NCBI GenBank assembly: GCA_938018155.1
Contig: CALIIG010000270.1
Location: 1-17,964, forward strand
Direction of reading: 5' to 3'
Source: an uncultured Prevotella sp.
GTDB lineage: Bacteria; Bacteroidota; Bacteroidia; Bacteroidales; Bacteroidaceae
DNA length: 17,964 bases
Each line of letters begins with the position of its first letter. The first letter of the stretch is position 1. Positions 7,597 through 15,522 of the stretch are shown piece by piece. The translations under genes and the position numbers were made by a program. Below the pieces are notes generated by a model. It worked only from the letters and a program-made list of their open reading frames with translations, had not been told where the DNA came from and searched no databases.

Positions 7597-8409
7597 TTAT
7601 TTTACAGGCTGGCTGAGCGATTTCACAGGAATGATATTCTTCCAAAAGGCTCGTTTATCGTTATGATTGAAGCCATGGCAACCCATTGGCATTTGTTTGT
7701 GGGCTAGCTGATAGCATAACCCTGGATTGCTGTCGAAAGAAAATTTCAACGCTTCCTTTGCATCGGGATAATGAAAATGACGGGGAATAAGTGCCCAAAA
7801 CATGTCTTCGGCATGGTGTACGTCAGTAAAGCTGTCGAAAAAATCGGCTTCCTGACGATACTCATCACAGGCTTTGATAAAGGAATCAACGCGGCGCAGG
7901 CTTAGTCCACCGTTGCCTATGCGGTTGTATTTGTCCTGATGCATTAACTTTGCTTGTGGTGTGAAGAAACGTCGTAAGCGTAAAATTTGTTTGAGTGGGA
8001 AATAACAGTACTTCTTTCGCATGGGCCATGGAGCAGCCACTACGTCGTAATTTTTGCTGCACCATGCCGTAAGCTCATCACGAAAAACCCAGGCATCGGT
8101 GTGACATATCAGGATATACTCGCATGTTTGAAAAAGTTCGTAGAAGGCTTTCTGCTTCATCATCTTGTTGTAACCGGCAATACCACAACGTGTTCCTAAC
8201 CATTTATCGTTAACTCTAATGGCTTCGGCCTGCGGATATTGGGCGAGAAAATCTTCGCCTTTAAAGCTTTCGGGAAGCAGAAAAGCGATGGGATGACGGC
8301 CGAGTATTTGCATGGTATTGGCCAAAGACGCTGTTTCCTCATCATTCAGATTACGATAAATGGGTATGACAACCTTTACAAGGACAGATTTTTCGGTAAG
8401 TTTTGCCAT
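7597..8409 (-). CDS. DUF5672 family glycosyltransferase-like protein
   Basis: This 270-residue cytoplasmic protein follows the DUF5672 pattern, a GT-A-like family found in LPS/LOS and surface polysaccharide loci. The N-terminal strand is VKVVIPIYR, followed by an ILGRHPIAFLLP stretch near 35-46. The CHTDAWVF segment at 102-108 holds a likely metal-binding Asp105. Further family marks are APWPMR near 126-131, GNGGLSLR at 165-172, an acidic ED at 201-202, and PMGCHGF near 231-237. It has no membrane segment. Last gene of the seven-gene operon, seven bases after the kinase-heptosyltransferase, so it probably adds a sugar to the LOS core or linked glycan. Donor and linkage are unknown. Confidence 0.82.
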   Translation of the reverse strand: MAKLTEKSVLVKVVIPIYRNLNDEETASLANTMQILGRHPIAFLLPESFKGEDFLAQYPQAEAIRVNDKWLGTRCGIAGYNKMMKQKAFYELFQTCEYILICHTDAWVFRDELTAWCSKNYDVVAAPWPMRKKYCYFPLKQILRLRRFFTPQAKLMHQDKYNRIGNGGLSLRRVDSFIKACDEYRQEADFFDSFTDVHHAEDMFWALIPRHFHYPDAKEALKFSFDSNPGLCYQLAHKQMPMGCHGFNHNDKRAFWKNIIPVKSLSQPVK

Positions 8410-8416
8410 CGGTTTC

Positions 8417-10168
8417 TTATTTTAGTATGATATGATGACGGGCAATAAACTGCTGCATTCTCTCCCATACTACTTCTTTTGACTCTGTATTACTGATGCC
8501 TTCAGCGGGTGTTTCGTTCTCGGGTATCCACTTTTTGATGCTGGTTTGTGGTGCACAAACCACAAAAGAAGGCTTTTCTCCGGCCTGTATGATATGGCGG
8601 GCACCACCCTCATTGCCAAAGAAGAACGTTGTATAATGGGCAAGAGCTACAAGCTCGCGCATGTTTACGGCCTCGGTATGGATAAAAATATGTGCGTCTT
8701 TATTGAGTTTGTGCCAGATGCGCAGGGCTTTTTCACGCTCACGTCCTGGCGCATAATTGAAGATAAACTGTGCTTCAGGATATGTATCAATGAGCTTGCG
8801 TATAACCCATATCATGTTATCTTCACCCCATGTCTTATGATCTAATTTCGCCGTAGGACTGCAGAGTATAATAGGTTTACTAAGATTAATTCCCTGTTTT
8901 TTAAGATATTCACCATAACACACAACCTCTTCAGGCGCAATATAGAGCGTAAAGTGGCGGGTATAACGAACTTTTCCCATAGCTTCGAGAGGATGAAGCA
9001 TGGCCAAATTGTGGTCAATCATACTTTCGTTTTGTCGGCATGGTGGTATGGTATGGTTGAAAACAGCACGGGAATACCATTTTCTAAGTCCTATACGAAA
9101 GAGGGATGAAAGCGAGAAGAGGCAAAAAGGAAGCGTTTTGGGTGTTGTGCGCGTATCAATAATAACATGATAATGACACGAGTGTACAATTTGCCAAACT
9201 TTGCGTAAAAAGGTTATCAGGTTGTGTTGCTCCTTATCGGTGAATGCAATAAGGTTGTTGATGGCCGGGTGTCCTGTAAAGAGCGGACACAGGTTACTAT
9301 TTAATACAAAGTTGATTTGAGCACCAGGATAAGTCTGTCGTAACGTATTCAGCATGGCAGTAGTAAGTACAGCATCTCCCATTTGGCGAAACCGGATGAC
9401 AAGAATGTTCATAGGCTCGGGGGTAAAAGGGAATTTAACGGTATGTTTCCGGCTAAAACGAATCCAGAACTGTTCCCTTTTGGGCATGGCATAAGCTAAG
9501 CCTTGTTGAACGTTGGCATGACGTGCCTTACAATAAGCTGTAATAATGAGTTCCGTAAAACGGCGTGGTCCCCAGAACTTAATGAGGTTAGATAAACCAC
9601 GTTTCATGCTAACCGGTCCAAAGTTCATACGGTTAATATCAACCAGCATGAAATGACAGCCCTCACTGTCTTTCTTCCAGAGAATGTTTCCGGGAGTAAA
9701 ATCCTTGTGAAAAACACCCTTTTCGTGCATGGAAGCTGCAAAACGGCCCAATGCTTCAGCCGTTTCTTCATAGGTACCTTCAGCTGCATCGCCAAACTCG
9801 TAGAACGTATGGCCGTAATCAATTTGCAAGCTAATAAAGTAGGTATAACCCAAAAGACTGAGCATTCCCCTTTCTTCGATATAGGCAACAGGCTCCGGAG
9901 TAGGGATGTCTTTGGCAAGAAGGATGGCAGGATATTGAAATGCGCGCAATCCTTTAGGCTTGCGAATCCCCCACGAATAAACCAAACGGTTAAGACCTTT
10001 AGGCACATGATACCGTTTAACATTGAGGCGAAGCCCATCAGGAGTTGTAATAACCTTGATGGTATTACGGCCTTGATAAATGATATTTCCGACAGAGTCG
10101 AATACACGGGGTATTGTTAACAGGAAAGGTCGCAAGGCTTCATATTTCGGATTTATGGCGATAGTCAT
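8417..10168 (-). CDS. fused sugar kinase (KdkA/WaaP/InaA type) and GT9 heptosyltransferase
   Basis: A single 583-residue reading frame joins two core-LPS enzymes. Residues 1 to about 245 form a protein-kinase-like lipopolysaccharide kinase: HKDFTPGN at 154-161 is the catalytic loop (Asp156, Asn161) and VDINR around 177 is the metal-binding Asp-x-Asn. From Met253 (MNILVIRFRQMGDAVLTT) a GT9 domain starts in the canonical way, with Asp265 at the catalytic-base position of WaaC-type enzymes. It ends with a C-terminal fold where the usual DTGP motif is replaced by NEGGARH (519-525). Expected role: phosphorylating Kdo or heptose and adding heptose or a related sugar to the inner core. The ATG overlaps the previous stop as TAATG, so translation is coupled. 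The two activities are normally separate proteins. The frame runs through the join without any stop. Confidence 0.85.
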   Translation of the reverse strand: MTIAINPKYEALRPFLLTIPRVFDSVGNIIYQGRNTIKVITTPDGLRLNVKRYHVPKGLNRLVYSWGIRKPKGLRAFQYPAILLAKDIPTPEPVAYIEERGMLSLLGYTYFISLQIDYGHTFYEFGDAAEGTYEETAEALGRFAASMHEKGVFHKDFTPGNILWKKDSEGCHFMLVDINRMNFGPVSMKRGLSNLIKFWGPRRFTELIITAYCKARHANVQQGLAYAMPKREQFWIRFSRKHTVKFPFTPEPMNILVIRFRQMGDAVLTTAMLNTLRQTYPGAQINFVLNSNLCPLFTGHPAINNLIAFTDKEQHNLITFLRKVWQIVHSCHYHVIIDTRTTPKTLPFCLFSLSSLFRIGLRKWYSRAVFNHTIPPCRQNESMIDHNLAMLHPLEAMGKVRYTRHFTLYIAPEEVVCYGEYLKKQGINLSKPIILCSPTAKLDHKTWGEDNMIWVIRKLIDTYPEAQFIFNYAPGREREKALRIWHKLNKDAHIFIHTEAVNMRELVALAHYTTFFFGNEGGARHIIQAGEKPSFVVCAPQTSIKKWIPENETPAEGISNTESKEVVWERMQQFIARHHIILK

Positions 10169-11097
10169 TATTTATCTTTTCTAATTATCTTTCCATTAAC
10201 AATATCAAAACGGCGGTCAAACTCCTCTTTTGTCCGCTTCCAACGGTTATGTGTCCAGAGATAAAACTCAGGATGTTCACGAATACTTGCTTCTAACAGG
10301 CTGAAAAAATGACGTGTAATATCGCCCTCTGGCACTGATTTCGGATTGTCTGTAATAAGAACGTATTCCATTTCGTAGTATCCTCTTCGCGGCCTTCTCA
10401 TCCTGGTGTAGTAGATGACATTGTTCATTTTACGGGCAATACGCTCTGCACCTGTGAAAACCGGACTGTATGGATGATTTAAGAAGGGCACCCACATGTG
10501 AATATTTTGCCATCTTGGTGCCTGGTCGGCAATGTATCCACTTAGCGAAAAAATGCCTTTTTGCTTCCATTCTAAAAGCTGACGCAGGATGTCGCGCTTG
10601 GGAGTGGGGACTCCTGTGGGCGGATAGGCTCTGATTTCCAGAAACAAGTCATTGAACGGGCGCGAGTGGAGCGGATCATAGATAAGGCATAAGCGACGGC
10701 TTTGATTCATATCTTTGCCAACGCGTGAGAGCCACTCCCAGTTACAATAGTGGCCTAAGAAAGCCGCAGTATTGCGCCCTTTCAGAAACCATTGTTCGTG
10801 AACCTCGGGATTTACTACGTGTAAACGTCGGTTAAGCTCACGGTCGCTAATGCTCAATAGTTTGATGGCCTCGAAGAAATAGTCGCAAAACCAATGGTAA
10901 AACTTATGTTCAATATCTTTAATTTCGTCAATATTTTTTTCAGGGAACGATGATACGAGGTTATTTCTAACCACTAATCTCCGATAGCCCCAGAGCTTAT
11001 AGATAAGCCAATAGGCTATATCACTCAGAATATAAAGCACTCTGAATGGTAATAAAGAGACGAGATAGAAGATATAGTAAACAAGTTTTGACACCAT
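10168..11097 (-). CDS. LpxL/HtrB-type lipid A late acyltransferase
   Basis: A 309-residue member of the lysophospholipid/lipid A acyltransferase family, which adds a secondary acyl chain to a lipid A precursor at the inner membrane. An N-terminal hydrophobic helix at about 5-35 anchors it. The catalytic HX4(D/E) motif is HYCNWE at 116-121 (His116, Glu121). Downstream family marks are ADQAPR near 215-220 and a PVFTGAERIARK stretch near 238, ending with WTHNRWKR. Length matches LpxL. In Bacteroidetes this family makes the single secondary acyl chain of penta-acyl lipid A; some relatives N-acylate other lipids, so the substrate is inferred. The stop overlaps the next gene's ATG by one base. Confidence 0.87.
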   Translation of the reverse strand: MVSKLVYYIFYLVSLLPFRVLYILSDIAYWLIYKLWGYRRLVVRNNLVSSFPEKNIDEIKDIEHKFYHWFCDYFFEAIKLLSISDRELNRRLHVVNPEVHEQWFLKGRNTAAFLGHYCNWEWLSRVGKDMNQSRRLCLIYDPLHSRPFNDLFLEIRAYPPTGVPTPKRDILRQLLEWKQKGIFSLSGYIADQAPRWQNIHMWVPFLNHPYSPVFTGAERIARKMNNVIYYTRMRRPRRGYYEMEYVLITDNPKSVPEGDITRHFFSLLEASIREHPEFYLWTHNRWKRTKEEFDRRFDIVNGKIIRKDK

Positions 11098-11116
11098 ATT
11101 GTGGTTGCTTTTACGA

Positions 11117-11138
11117 ACCTATACTCTGTTAGGTATAG
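11117..11138. repeat. two mutually exclusive short stems before the acyltransferase gene
   Basis: CTATAC (11119-11124) pairs with GTATAG (11133-11138), and alternatively ACCTA (11117-11121) pairs with TAGGT (11130-11134). These sit in the 53-base gap between the ABC exporter stop and the acyltransferase start. No U-tract follows and no -7 box is seen here. A processing site or partial attenuator is possible. Confidence 0.25.
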
Positions 11139-11150
11139 CCTGTAACGGGA

Positions 11151-13076
11151 TTAACTCTGCATGTCGTGCAGCTTCTTATAGTATCCGTCTTTAAGAATGA
11201 GGTCGTCGTGTGTACCTTGTTCAACGATTCGGCCTTCATGAAGGACGTATATTTCGTCCGCATTTTTAATGGTCGACAAGCGGTGTGCAATGGCGATAGT
11301 GGTGCGCGTCTTCATTAATTTATAAAGGGCATCCTGTACCAATCTTTCTGATTCGGTATCGAGTGCCGACGTAGCCTCATCGAGAATAAGAATGGGAGGG
11401 TTCTTCAATATGGCACGGGCTATACTGATTCGTTGTCGCTGCCCGCCAGAAAGACGACCTCCACGGTCGCCAATATTGGTATCGAAACCATGTTCCGACT
11501 CCATAATGAAGTTATAGGCATTGGCTATTTGCGCTGCGTGTTCAACGTCCTCGTGCGAGGTGTTGTCTACACCGAATGTAATATTATTATAAAAAGTATC
11601 GTTGAAGAGGATGGCTTCCTGATTGACATTGCCAATGAGCTGGCGAAGATCGTGTATGCCAAGGTCTTTGACATTGATACCATCGATGAGAACTTCTCCC
11701 TCCTGGACATCGTAATATCGTGGTATAAGGTCGACGAGAGTTGACTTCCCTCCCCCACTCTGCCCTACAAGGGCAATGGTTTTACCTTTGGGAATAGTGA
11801 GGTTAATGTCGCGAAGTACCCAGTGTAAGGGTGTATTTCCATCCTTTTTATTTGTGGAATACACCTCGTTATCATGCCTGTTTCTTTCACCATTATTTTG
11901 TGTAGAATGAGGTGTTACAGAAGAATGATAGGCAAATGATACGTGTCGGAACTCGATTTCGTGCTCAAAAGAGTGGATGTGTACGGGCTTTTCGACTTCT
12001 TTTATCTCCACTTCGGCTAACAGAATTTTGTCTACACGTTCCATCGATGCAAGGCCTTTCGGAATGTTGTAGCCAGCCTTTGAAAATTCTTTCAGAGGAT
12101 TAATGATGCTGTAAAGGATAATAAGATAATAAATAAACGTCGGACCGGAGATAACAGGATTATTGCTAAGCACGAGGGTTCCGCCAAACCAAAGCACGAT
12201 GACAATCATAACGGTGCCAAGAAATTCGCTCATTGGGTGTGCCATTTGCTGGCGAATATTGACTTTCATGATGCTATTTCGATAATAGCTATTCACTTTA
12301 TCAAAACGCTTATTCATTTTATCTTCAGCATTGAAGGCCTTAATGATGCGCAGTCCACCCAGAGTTTCTTCAACCTGACTCATTGTATCGCTCCACAAAG
12401 CCTGTGCCTTGATACTTTTTTGCTTGAGTTTTCGACCAACAAATCCCATGAACCAGCCAAATATTGGCACAAAAATGAGGGTGAAAAGTGTGAGTTGCCA
12501 GCTGATAAATACTAAAGTAGCGAAATAGAAAAGAATAAGAATGGGGTTCTTAAAAAGCATATCAAGGCTCGACATGATAGAGTTTTCTATCTCCTGTACG
12601 TCCCCACTCATTCGCGCAATAATATCTCCTTTACGTTCTTCTGAGAAGAAACCCAAATGCAAACTTGTAATTTTTTGATATAATTGATTACGAATATCGC
12701 GTACAACACCAGTGCGAATGGGAATAATACTTGCAGAAGAGAGAAAGTAAGCACCCGTTTTAAGGAATGTCATAACGGCCAAAAACAAGCCTATTAACAG
12801 TAGGGTTGTTGTGGCTCCACACGAATTAATGAGCTGTTGAATATAATAATCGGAGTTATTGCTCATCACATCTTTCAAACTTCCATTACCCCATACCATG
12901 AGTTGTGTGGCATGATTTCCATCCCCTACTTTAAAAAGGATCTTCAGAATAGGAATGATTGCCGTGAAGGAGAAGATGTTCAATATGGCAGATAAGACAT
13001 TGAACACAATAGATAATACAAGATATTTCTTGTATGGTGGGACGAAACGCCGTAAGACTTTAAGAAATTCCTTCAT
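11151..13076 (-). CDS. MsbA-type ABC exporter (half-transporter, fused TMD-NBD)
   Basis: This 641-residue protein has six membrane helices in residues 15-345 followed by an ATP-binding domain. NBD motifs are complete: Walker A GQSGGGKST at 438-446, Q-loop Gln486, signature LSGGQRQR at 542-549, Walker B ILILDE at 562-567 and H-loop His598. The homodimer would flip a lipid; between an LpxL-type acyltransferase and core glycosyltransferases the natural cargo is lipid A-core (MsbA role), though sphingolipid export is possible given the upstream genes. It is longer than the usual 580 or so residues, mainly because of a polar insert at about 384-417, between the first NBD strand (FRHVSFAY) and VLRDINL, ahead of Walker A. 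The gene follows miaB by 49 bases and shows no promoter of its own. Confidence 0.88.
   Translation of the reverse strand: MKEFLKVLRRFVPPYKKYLVLSIVFNVLSAILNIFSFTAIIPILKILFKVGDGNHATQLMVWGNGSLKDVMSNNSDYYIQQLINSCGATTTLLLIGLFLAVMTFLKTGAYFLSSASIIPIRTGVVRDIRNQLYQKITSLHLGFFSEERKGDIIARMSGDVQEIENSIMSSLDMLFKNPILILFYFATLVFISWQLTLFTLIFVPIFGWFMGFVGRKLKQKSIKAQALWSDTMSQVEETLGGLRIIKAFNAEDKMNKRFDKVNSYYRNSIMKVNIRQQMAHPMSEFLGTVMIVIVLWFGGTLVLSNNPVISGPTFIYYLIILYSIINPLKEFSKAGYNIPKGLASMERVDKILLAEVEIKEVEKPVHIHSFEHEIEFRHVSFAYHSSVTPHSTQNNGERNRHDNEVYSTNKKDGNTPLHWVLRDINLTIPKGKTIALVGQSGGGKSTLVDLIPRYYDVQEGEVLIDGINVKDLGIHDLRQLIGNVNQEAILFNDTFYNNITFGVDNTSHEDVEHAAQIANAYNFIMESEHGFDTNIGDRGGRLSGGQRQRISIARAILKNPPILILDEATSALDTESERLVQDALYKLMKTRTTIAIAHRLSTIKNADEIYVLHEGRIVEQGTHDDLILKDGYYKKLHDMQS
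11831..11915. repeat. nested inverted repeats inside the ABC exporter NBD insert
   Basis: GTGTATTTCC (11831-11840) and GGAATACAC (11856-11864) form a 9-bp stem with one bulged base. The adjoining ACACCTCGTT (11861-11870) pairs with AATGAGGTGT (11906-11915, approximate left edge), with one wobble. Both fall within the codons of the extra 34 or so residues, so the insert may derive from a small palindromic element that entered in frame. Confidence 0.4.
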
Positions 13077-13125
13077 ATCATTTGGGTGGGTATAATCTTA
13101 CATGGGCTTAAATTGTAGCTGTTAT

Positions 13126-14544
13126 TTAAACTTTTTCAACCTCTTCTCCAAACAGAGTAGCTGACGAAGAACCGGTAATTTGTACTTTCACAAAGTCGCC
13201 GATGTGATGGTTTCCGCGTGGAATGATGACGGCTTTGTTCTGTGGTGTGCGGCCCATGAGCTGCTCATGGCTACGCTTTCCAAAGCGTTCGACGAGAATT
13301 TCAAATACCTTTCCTTCATCCTTTTTGTTCTGACTGGCACTGATGGCCGTTTGTAAGTGGATGAGTTTATTGAGTCGACATATTTTCTCTTCTTCAGAAA
13401 TATTGTCGGGTAAGTGCCGGGCGGCGTAAGTTCCGGGACGTTCGCTGTATTTGAACATGAAAGCAGAGTCGTATTTTACTTCGCGAACAAGGCTCATTGT
13501 TTGCTCAAAATCGTCTTCACTTTCGTTGTGATAACCCACGAATATGTCTGTTGTAAGTCCACAATCAGGTATAATCCGGCGTATCGCTGCAACCTTTTCG
13601 AGATAATTTTCGCGTGTATATTTGCGGTTCATCAGCTTGAGCGTACTGTTGCTTCCGCTCTGTGCGGGGAAATGAATATGGTGGCAAAGGTTGGGTTCTT
13701 CAGCAATAGCATGCAGAATGTCTTCGCTCATATCCTCGGGATTGCTGGTTGTAAAACGCACACGCATATCAGGAACGCTGCGGGCTACGCGCCTAAGGAG
13801 TTCGGCAAAAGAACATACATGCAACTCCTTTCCACCTTCTTCCTCTATAATTACCCCGTTCTTAGGACGTTGTCCATTGGGTAAAAGACCATACGAATTA
13901 ACGTTTTGACCAAGAAGTGTAACCTCTTTGAAACCCTTTTCGTGTAAGTCATGCACCTCGGCAAGGATGCTTTCCACGTCTCTGCTACGCTCACGGCCAC
14001 GGGTATAAGGCACTATACAATAGTGACAGAAGTTGTTACAGCCGCGCATAATACTCACGAAGCCTGATACATGATTGCCTCCGATACGTGAGGGAATGAT
14101 GTCGCGATAGGTCTCGGTTGTAGAAAGGGCAACGTCAACAGCTGGTTGTCCCAGTTCAGCCGCAGCTATCATCTCAGGCAAACCCATATAGGCATCAGGG
14201 CCACATACGATGTTAGCATGATGGTTTTTGATTAAATCGTCCTTTACTCTTTCGGCCATACATCCCAGCACACCAAGTATAAGTGGAGAACGTTCCGATG
14301 TATTACCTTCGTCATTACGTATTTCACGCTTACGTTTTTTCTGCTCGGCGTAAAGTTGATCTAACCGATGATAAATTTTGTTTTCGGCATTTTCGCGAAC
14401 CGAACACGTATTAAGGAATACGGCGTCAGCCTCATCTTCATTATCAGTAGGCTCATAACCTGCCATCTTCATAACCGAAGCTACAACTTCTGAATCGGCT
14501 ACATTCATCTGACAACCGTAAGTCTCTATGTATAGTTTCTTCAT
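13126..14544 (-). CDS. miaB: tRNA-2-methylthio-N6-isopentenyladenosine synthase MiaB
   Basis: This 472-residue radical-SAM methylthiotransferase adds the 2-methylthio group to i6A37 of tRNAs. The N-terminal UPF0004 domain has its three iron-sulfur cysteines: Cys11 (YGCQMN), Cys47 (NTCSVRENAE) and Cys94 (GCMAER). The radical-SAM cluster is Cys169-x3-Cys173-x2-Cys176 (GCNNFCHYC), followed by VPYTRGRERSR. GQNVNSYG and SGSNSTLKLMNRKYTR are further MiaB marks, and a TRAM domain occupies the last 65 or so residues. A charged stretch at about 66-85 (EQKKRKREIRNDEG) is longer than in many MiaB proteins. It sits nine bases after the PAP2 gene and 49 before the ABC exporter: a tRNA-modification gene inside a lipid operon. 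Confidence 0.96.
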   Translation of the reverse strand: MKKLYIETYGCQMNVADSEVVASVMKMAGYEPTDNEDEADAVFLNTCSVRENAENKIYHRLDQLYAEQKKRKREIRNDEGNTSERSPLILGVLGCMAERVKDDLIKNHHANIVCGPDAYMGLPEMIAAAELGQPAVDVALSTTETYRDIIPSRIGGNHVSGFVSIMRGCNNFCHYCIVPYTRGRERSRDVESILAEVHDLHEKGFKEVTLLGQNVNSYGLLPNGQRPKNGVIIEEEGGKELHVCSFAELLRRVARSVPDMRVRFTTSNPEDMSEDILHAIAEEPNLCHHIHFPAQSGSNSTLKLMNRKYTRENYLEKVAAIRRIIPDCGLTTDIFVGYHNESEDDFEQTMSLVREVKYDSAFMFKYSERPGTYAARHLPDNISEEEKICRLNKLIHLQTAISASQNKKDEGKVFEILVERFGKRSHEQLMGRTPQNKAVIIPRGNHHIGDFVKVQITGSSSATLFGEEVEKV

Positions 14545-14553
14545 TTGGTGTAA

Positions 14554-15522
14554 CTAAAAATTATATCTTTTCGCTACCATATTCCAGAACAGATAGAATA
14601 AAATTCCTACAAAAAGCCCTGCTATTACATCAACAGCGTAATGGGCACGGATATAAATGGTAGCAAAAAAAATCAGTATTGTAAAGGGTAATACGGAAAA
14701 GAAAAGCACTTTATTTTTGCTTTCCCATGCTAAAATAATGCAGGTCACAGATATTCCCACATGTGAACTGGGAAAGGCACCAGTGGGATGTTCACCACGA
14801 TGTATGGCTACTAACAGATTATAACCGATGCCATCGGTCCATCCTGGTGGTGGAAGCATCTCGTCATGAGAACAGAAATAATCGCCAATGGCAGGGAAAA
14901 CACCATGTGCAATATGGCTCATTCCAACAGCCTTATAATAATACATGGGCCCAGTAACAGGCAGTAAGTCGAATAAAAGATAAAAGCTAAAGAACGAGCC
15001 CATGATGATAAGGCATACTCGTCCAAGTTGATTGTATTGTGAAAAGAAGTAGAATGCGCACACTGCCATGATAATAGGGAAATAACTTATATATGCAATG
15101 TTGAGTACTTCGCTTAATATAGGACTTGTGAAACGTTCGGAAAAGAGCATTGCCGGTTGGCATCCAAAAAGCAATTGGTCCCAACGAGCCACAACGTGAT
15201 CAAGGTTAGGAAAGAGACAGTTAATACTATAAGTGTCGGCATACCACCATCCTAACAATAGCATTTGTGTAAGAATGCGCACAAATTTCATCATCTTACA
15301 CGGAACAAGACGGTATACAATCCACATGGCAATGGTGATAGAGGCCATTCTTATACGCCCCCATATCATGGTATTAGGATTCTGAAGTTTGGTAAAACAG
15401 AAAAGAATAATGAGCAATGTAATCAGTGTATAGCCGAGAATTACCCATTCGAAGCCCATCAATCCTTTAAGGGGCTTCTTCTCTATTTCAATATATTTAC
15501 GGATTTTTCCGCCCTTTTTCAT
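14554..15522 (-). CDS. AUR1-like PAP2 superfamily membrane protein (candidate phosphosphingolipid synthase)
   Basis: A roughly 322-residue polytopic protein with about six membrane helices. It resembles the PAP2_3 branch that includes the inositol-phosphorylceramide synthase AUR1, rather than simple phosphatidate phosphatases. Numbering from the upstream Met at 15528, the catalytic pieces are FPSSHVG with His256, and RAHYAVDVIAG with His296 and Asp300. DQLLFG near 117-122 and TGPMYYY near 192-198 also fit the AUR1 pattern. The classical KxxxxxxRP motif is absent, as expected for this branch. I prefer the ATG at 15522, because it overlaps the upstream TGA as ATGA; the frame also has an ATG two codons earlier. 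Role by inference: head-group transfer onto ceramide, or a lipid phosphatase. Confidence 0.82.
   Translation of the reverse strand: MKKGGKIRKYIEIEKKPLKGLMGFEWVILGYTLITLLIILFCFTKLQNPNTMIWGRIRMASITIAMWIVYRLVPCKMMKFVRILTQMLLLGWWYADTYSINCLFPNLDHVVARWDQLLFGCQPAMLFSERFTSPILSEVLNIAYISYFPIIMAVCAFYFFSQYNQLGRVCLIIMGSFFSFYLLFDLLPVTGPMYYYKAVGMSHIAHGVFPAIGDYFCSHDEMLPPPGWTDGIGYNLLVAIHRGEHPTGAFPSSHVGISVTCIILAWESKNKVLFFSVLPFTILIFFATIYIRAHYAVDVIAGLFVGILFYLFWNMVAKRYNF

Noticed and set aside
9405..9415. Possible frameshift or lost stop joining two genes in the kinase-heptosyltransferase
   Set aside because: The frame is continuous, both domains are intact, and there is no leftover stop, start spacer or promoter at the join; a true fusion is the simpler reading.
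9653..10120. Plus-strand 155-codon open frame
   Set aside because: It is antisense to the well-supported kinase domain, has no recognisable family and no promoter; it reflects codon use of the real gene.
13414..13884. Plus-strand 156-codon open frame
   Set aside because: It lies entirely antisense to conserved miaB motifs and shows no protein-like features of its own.
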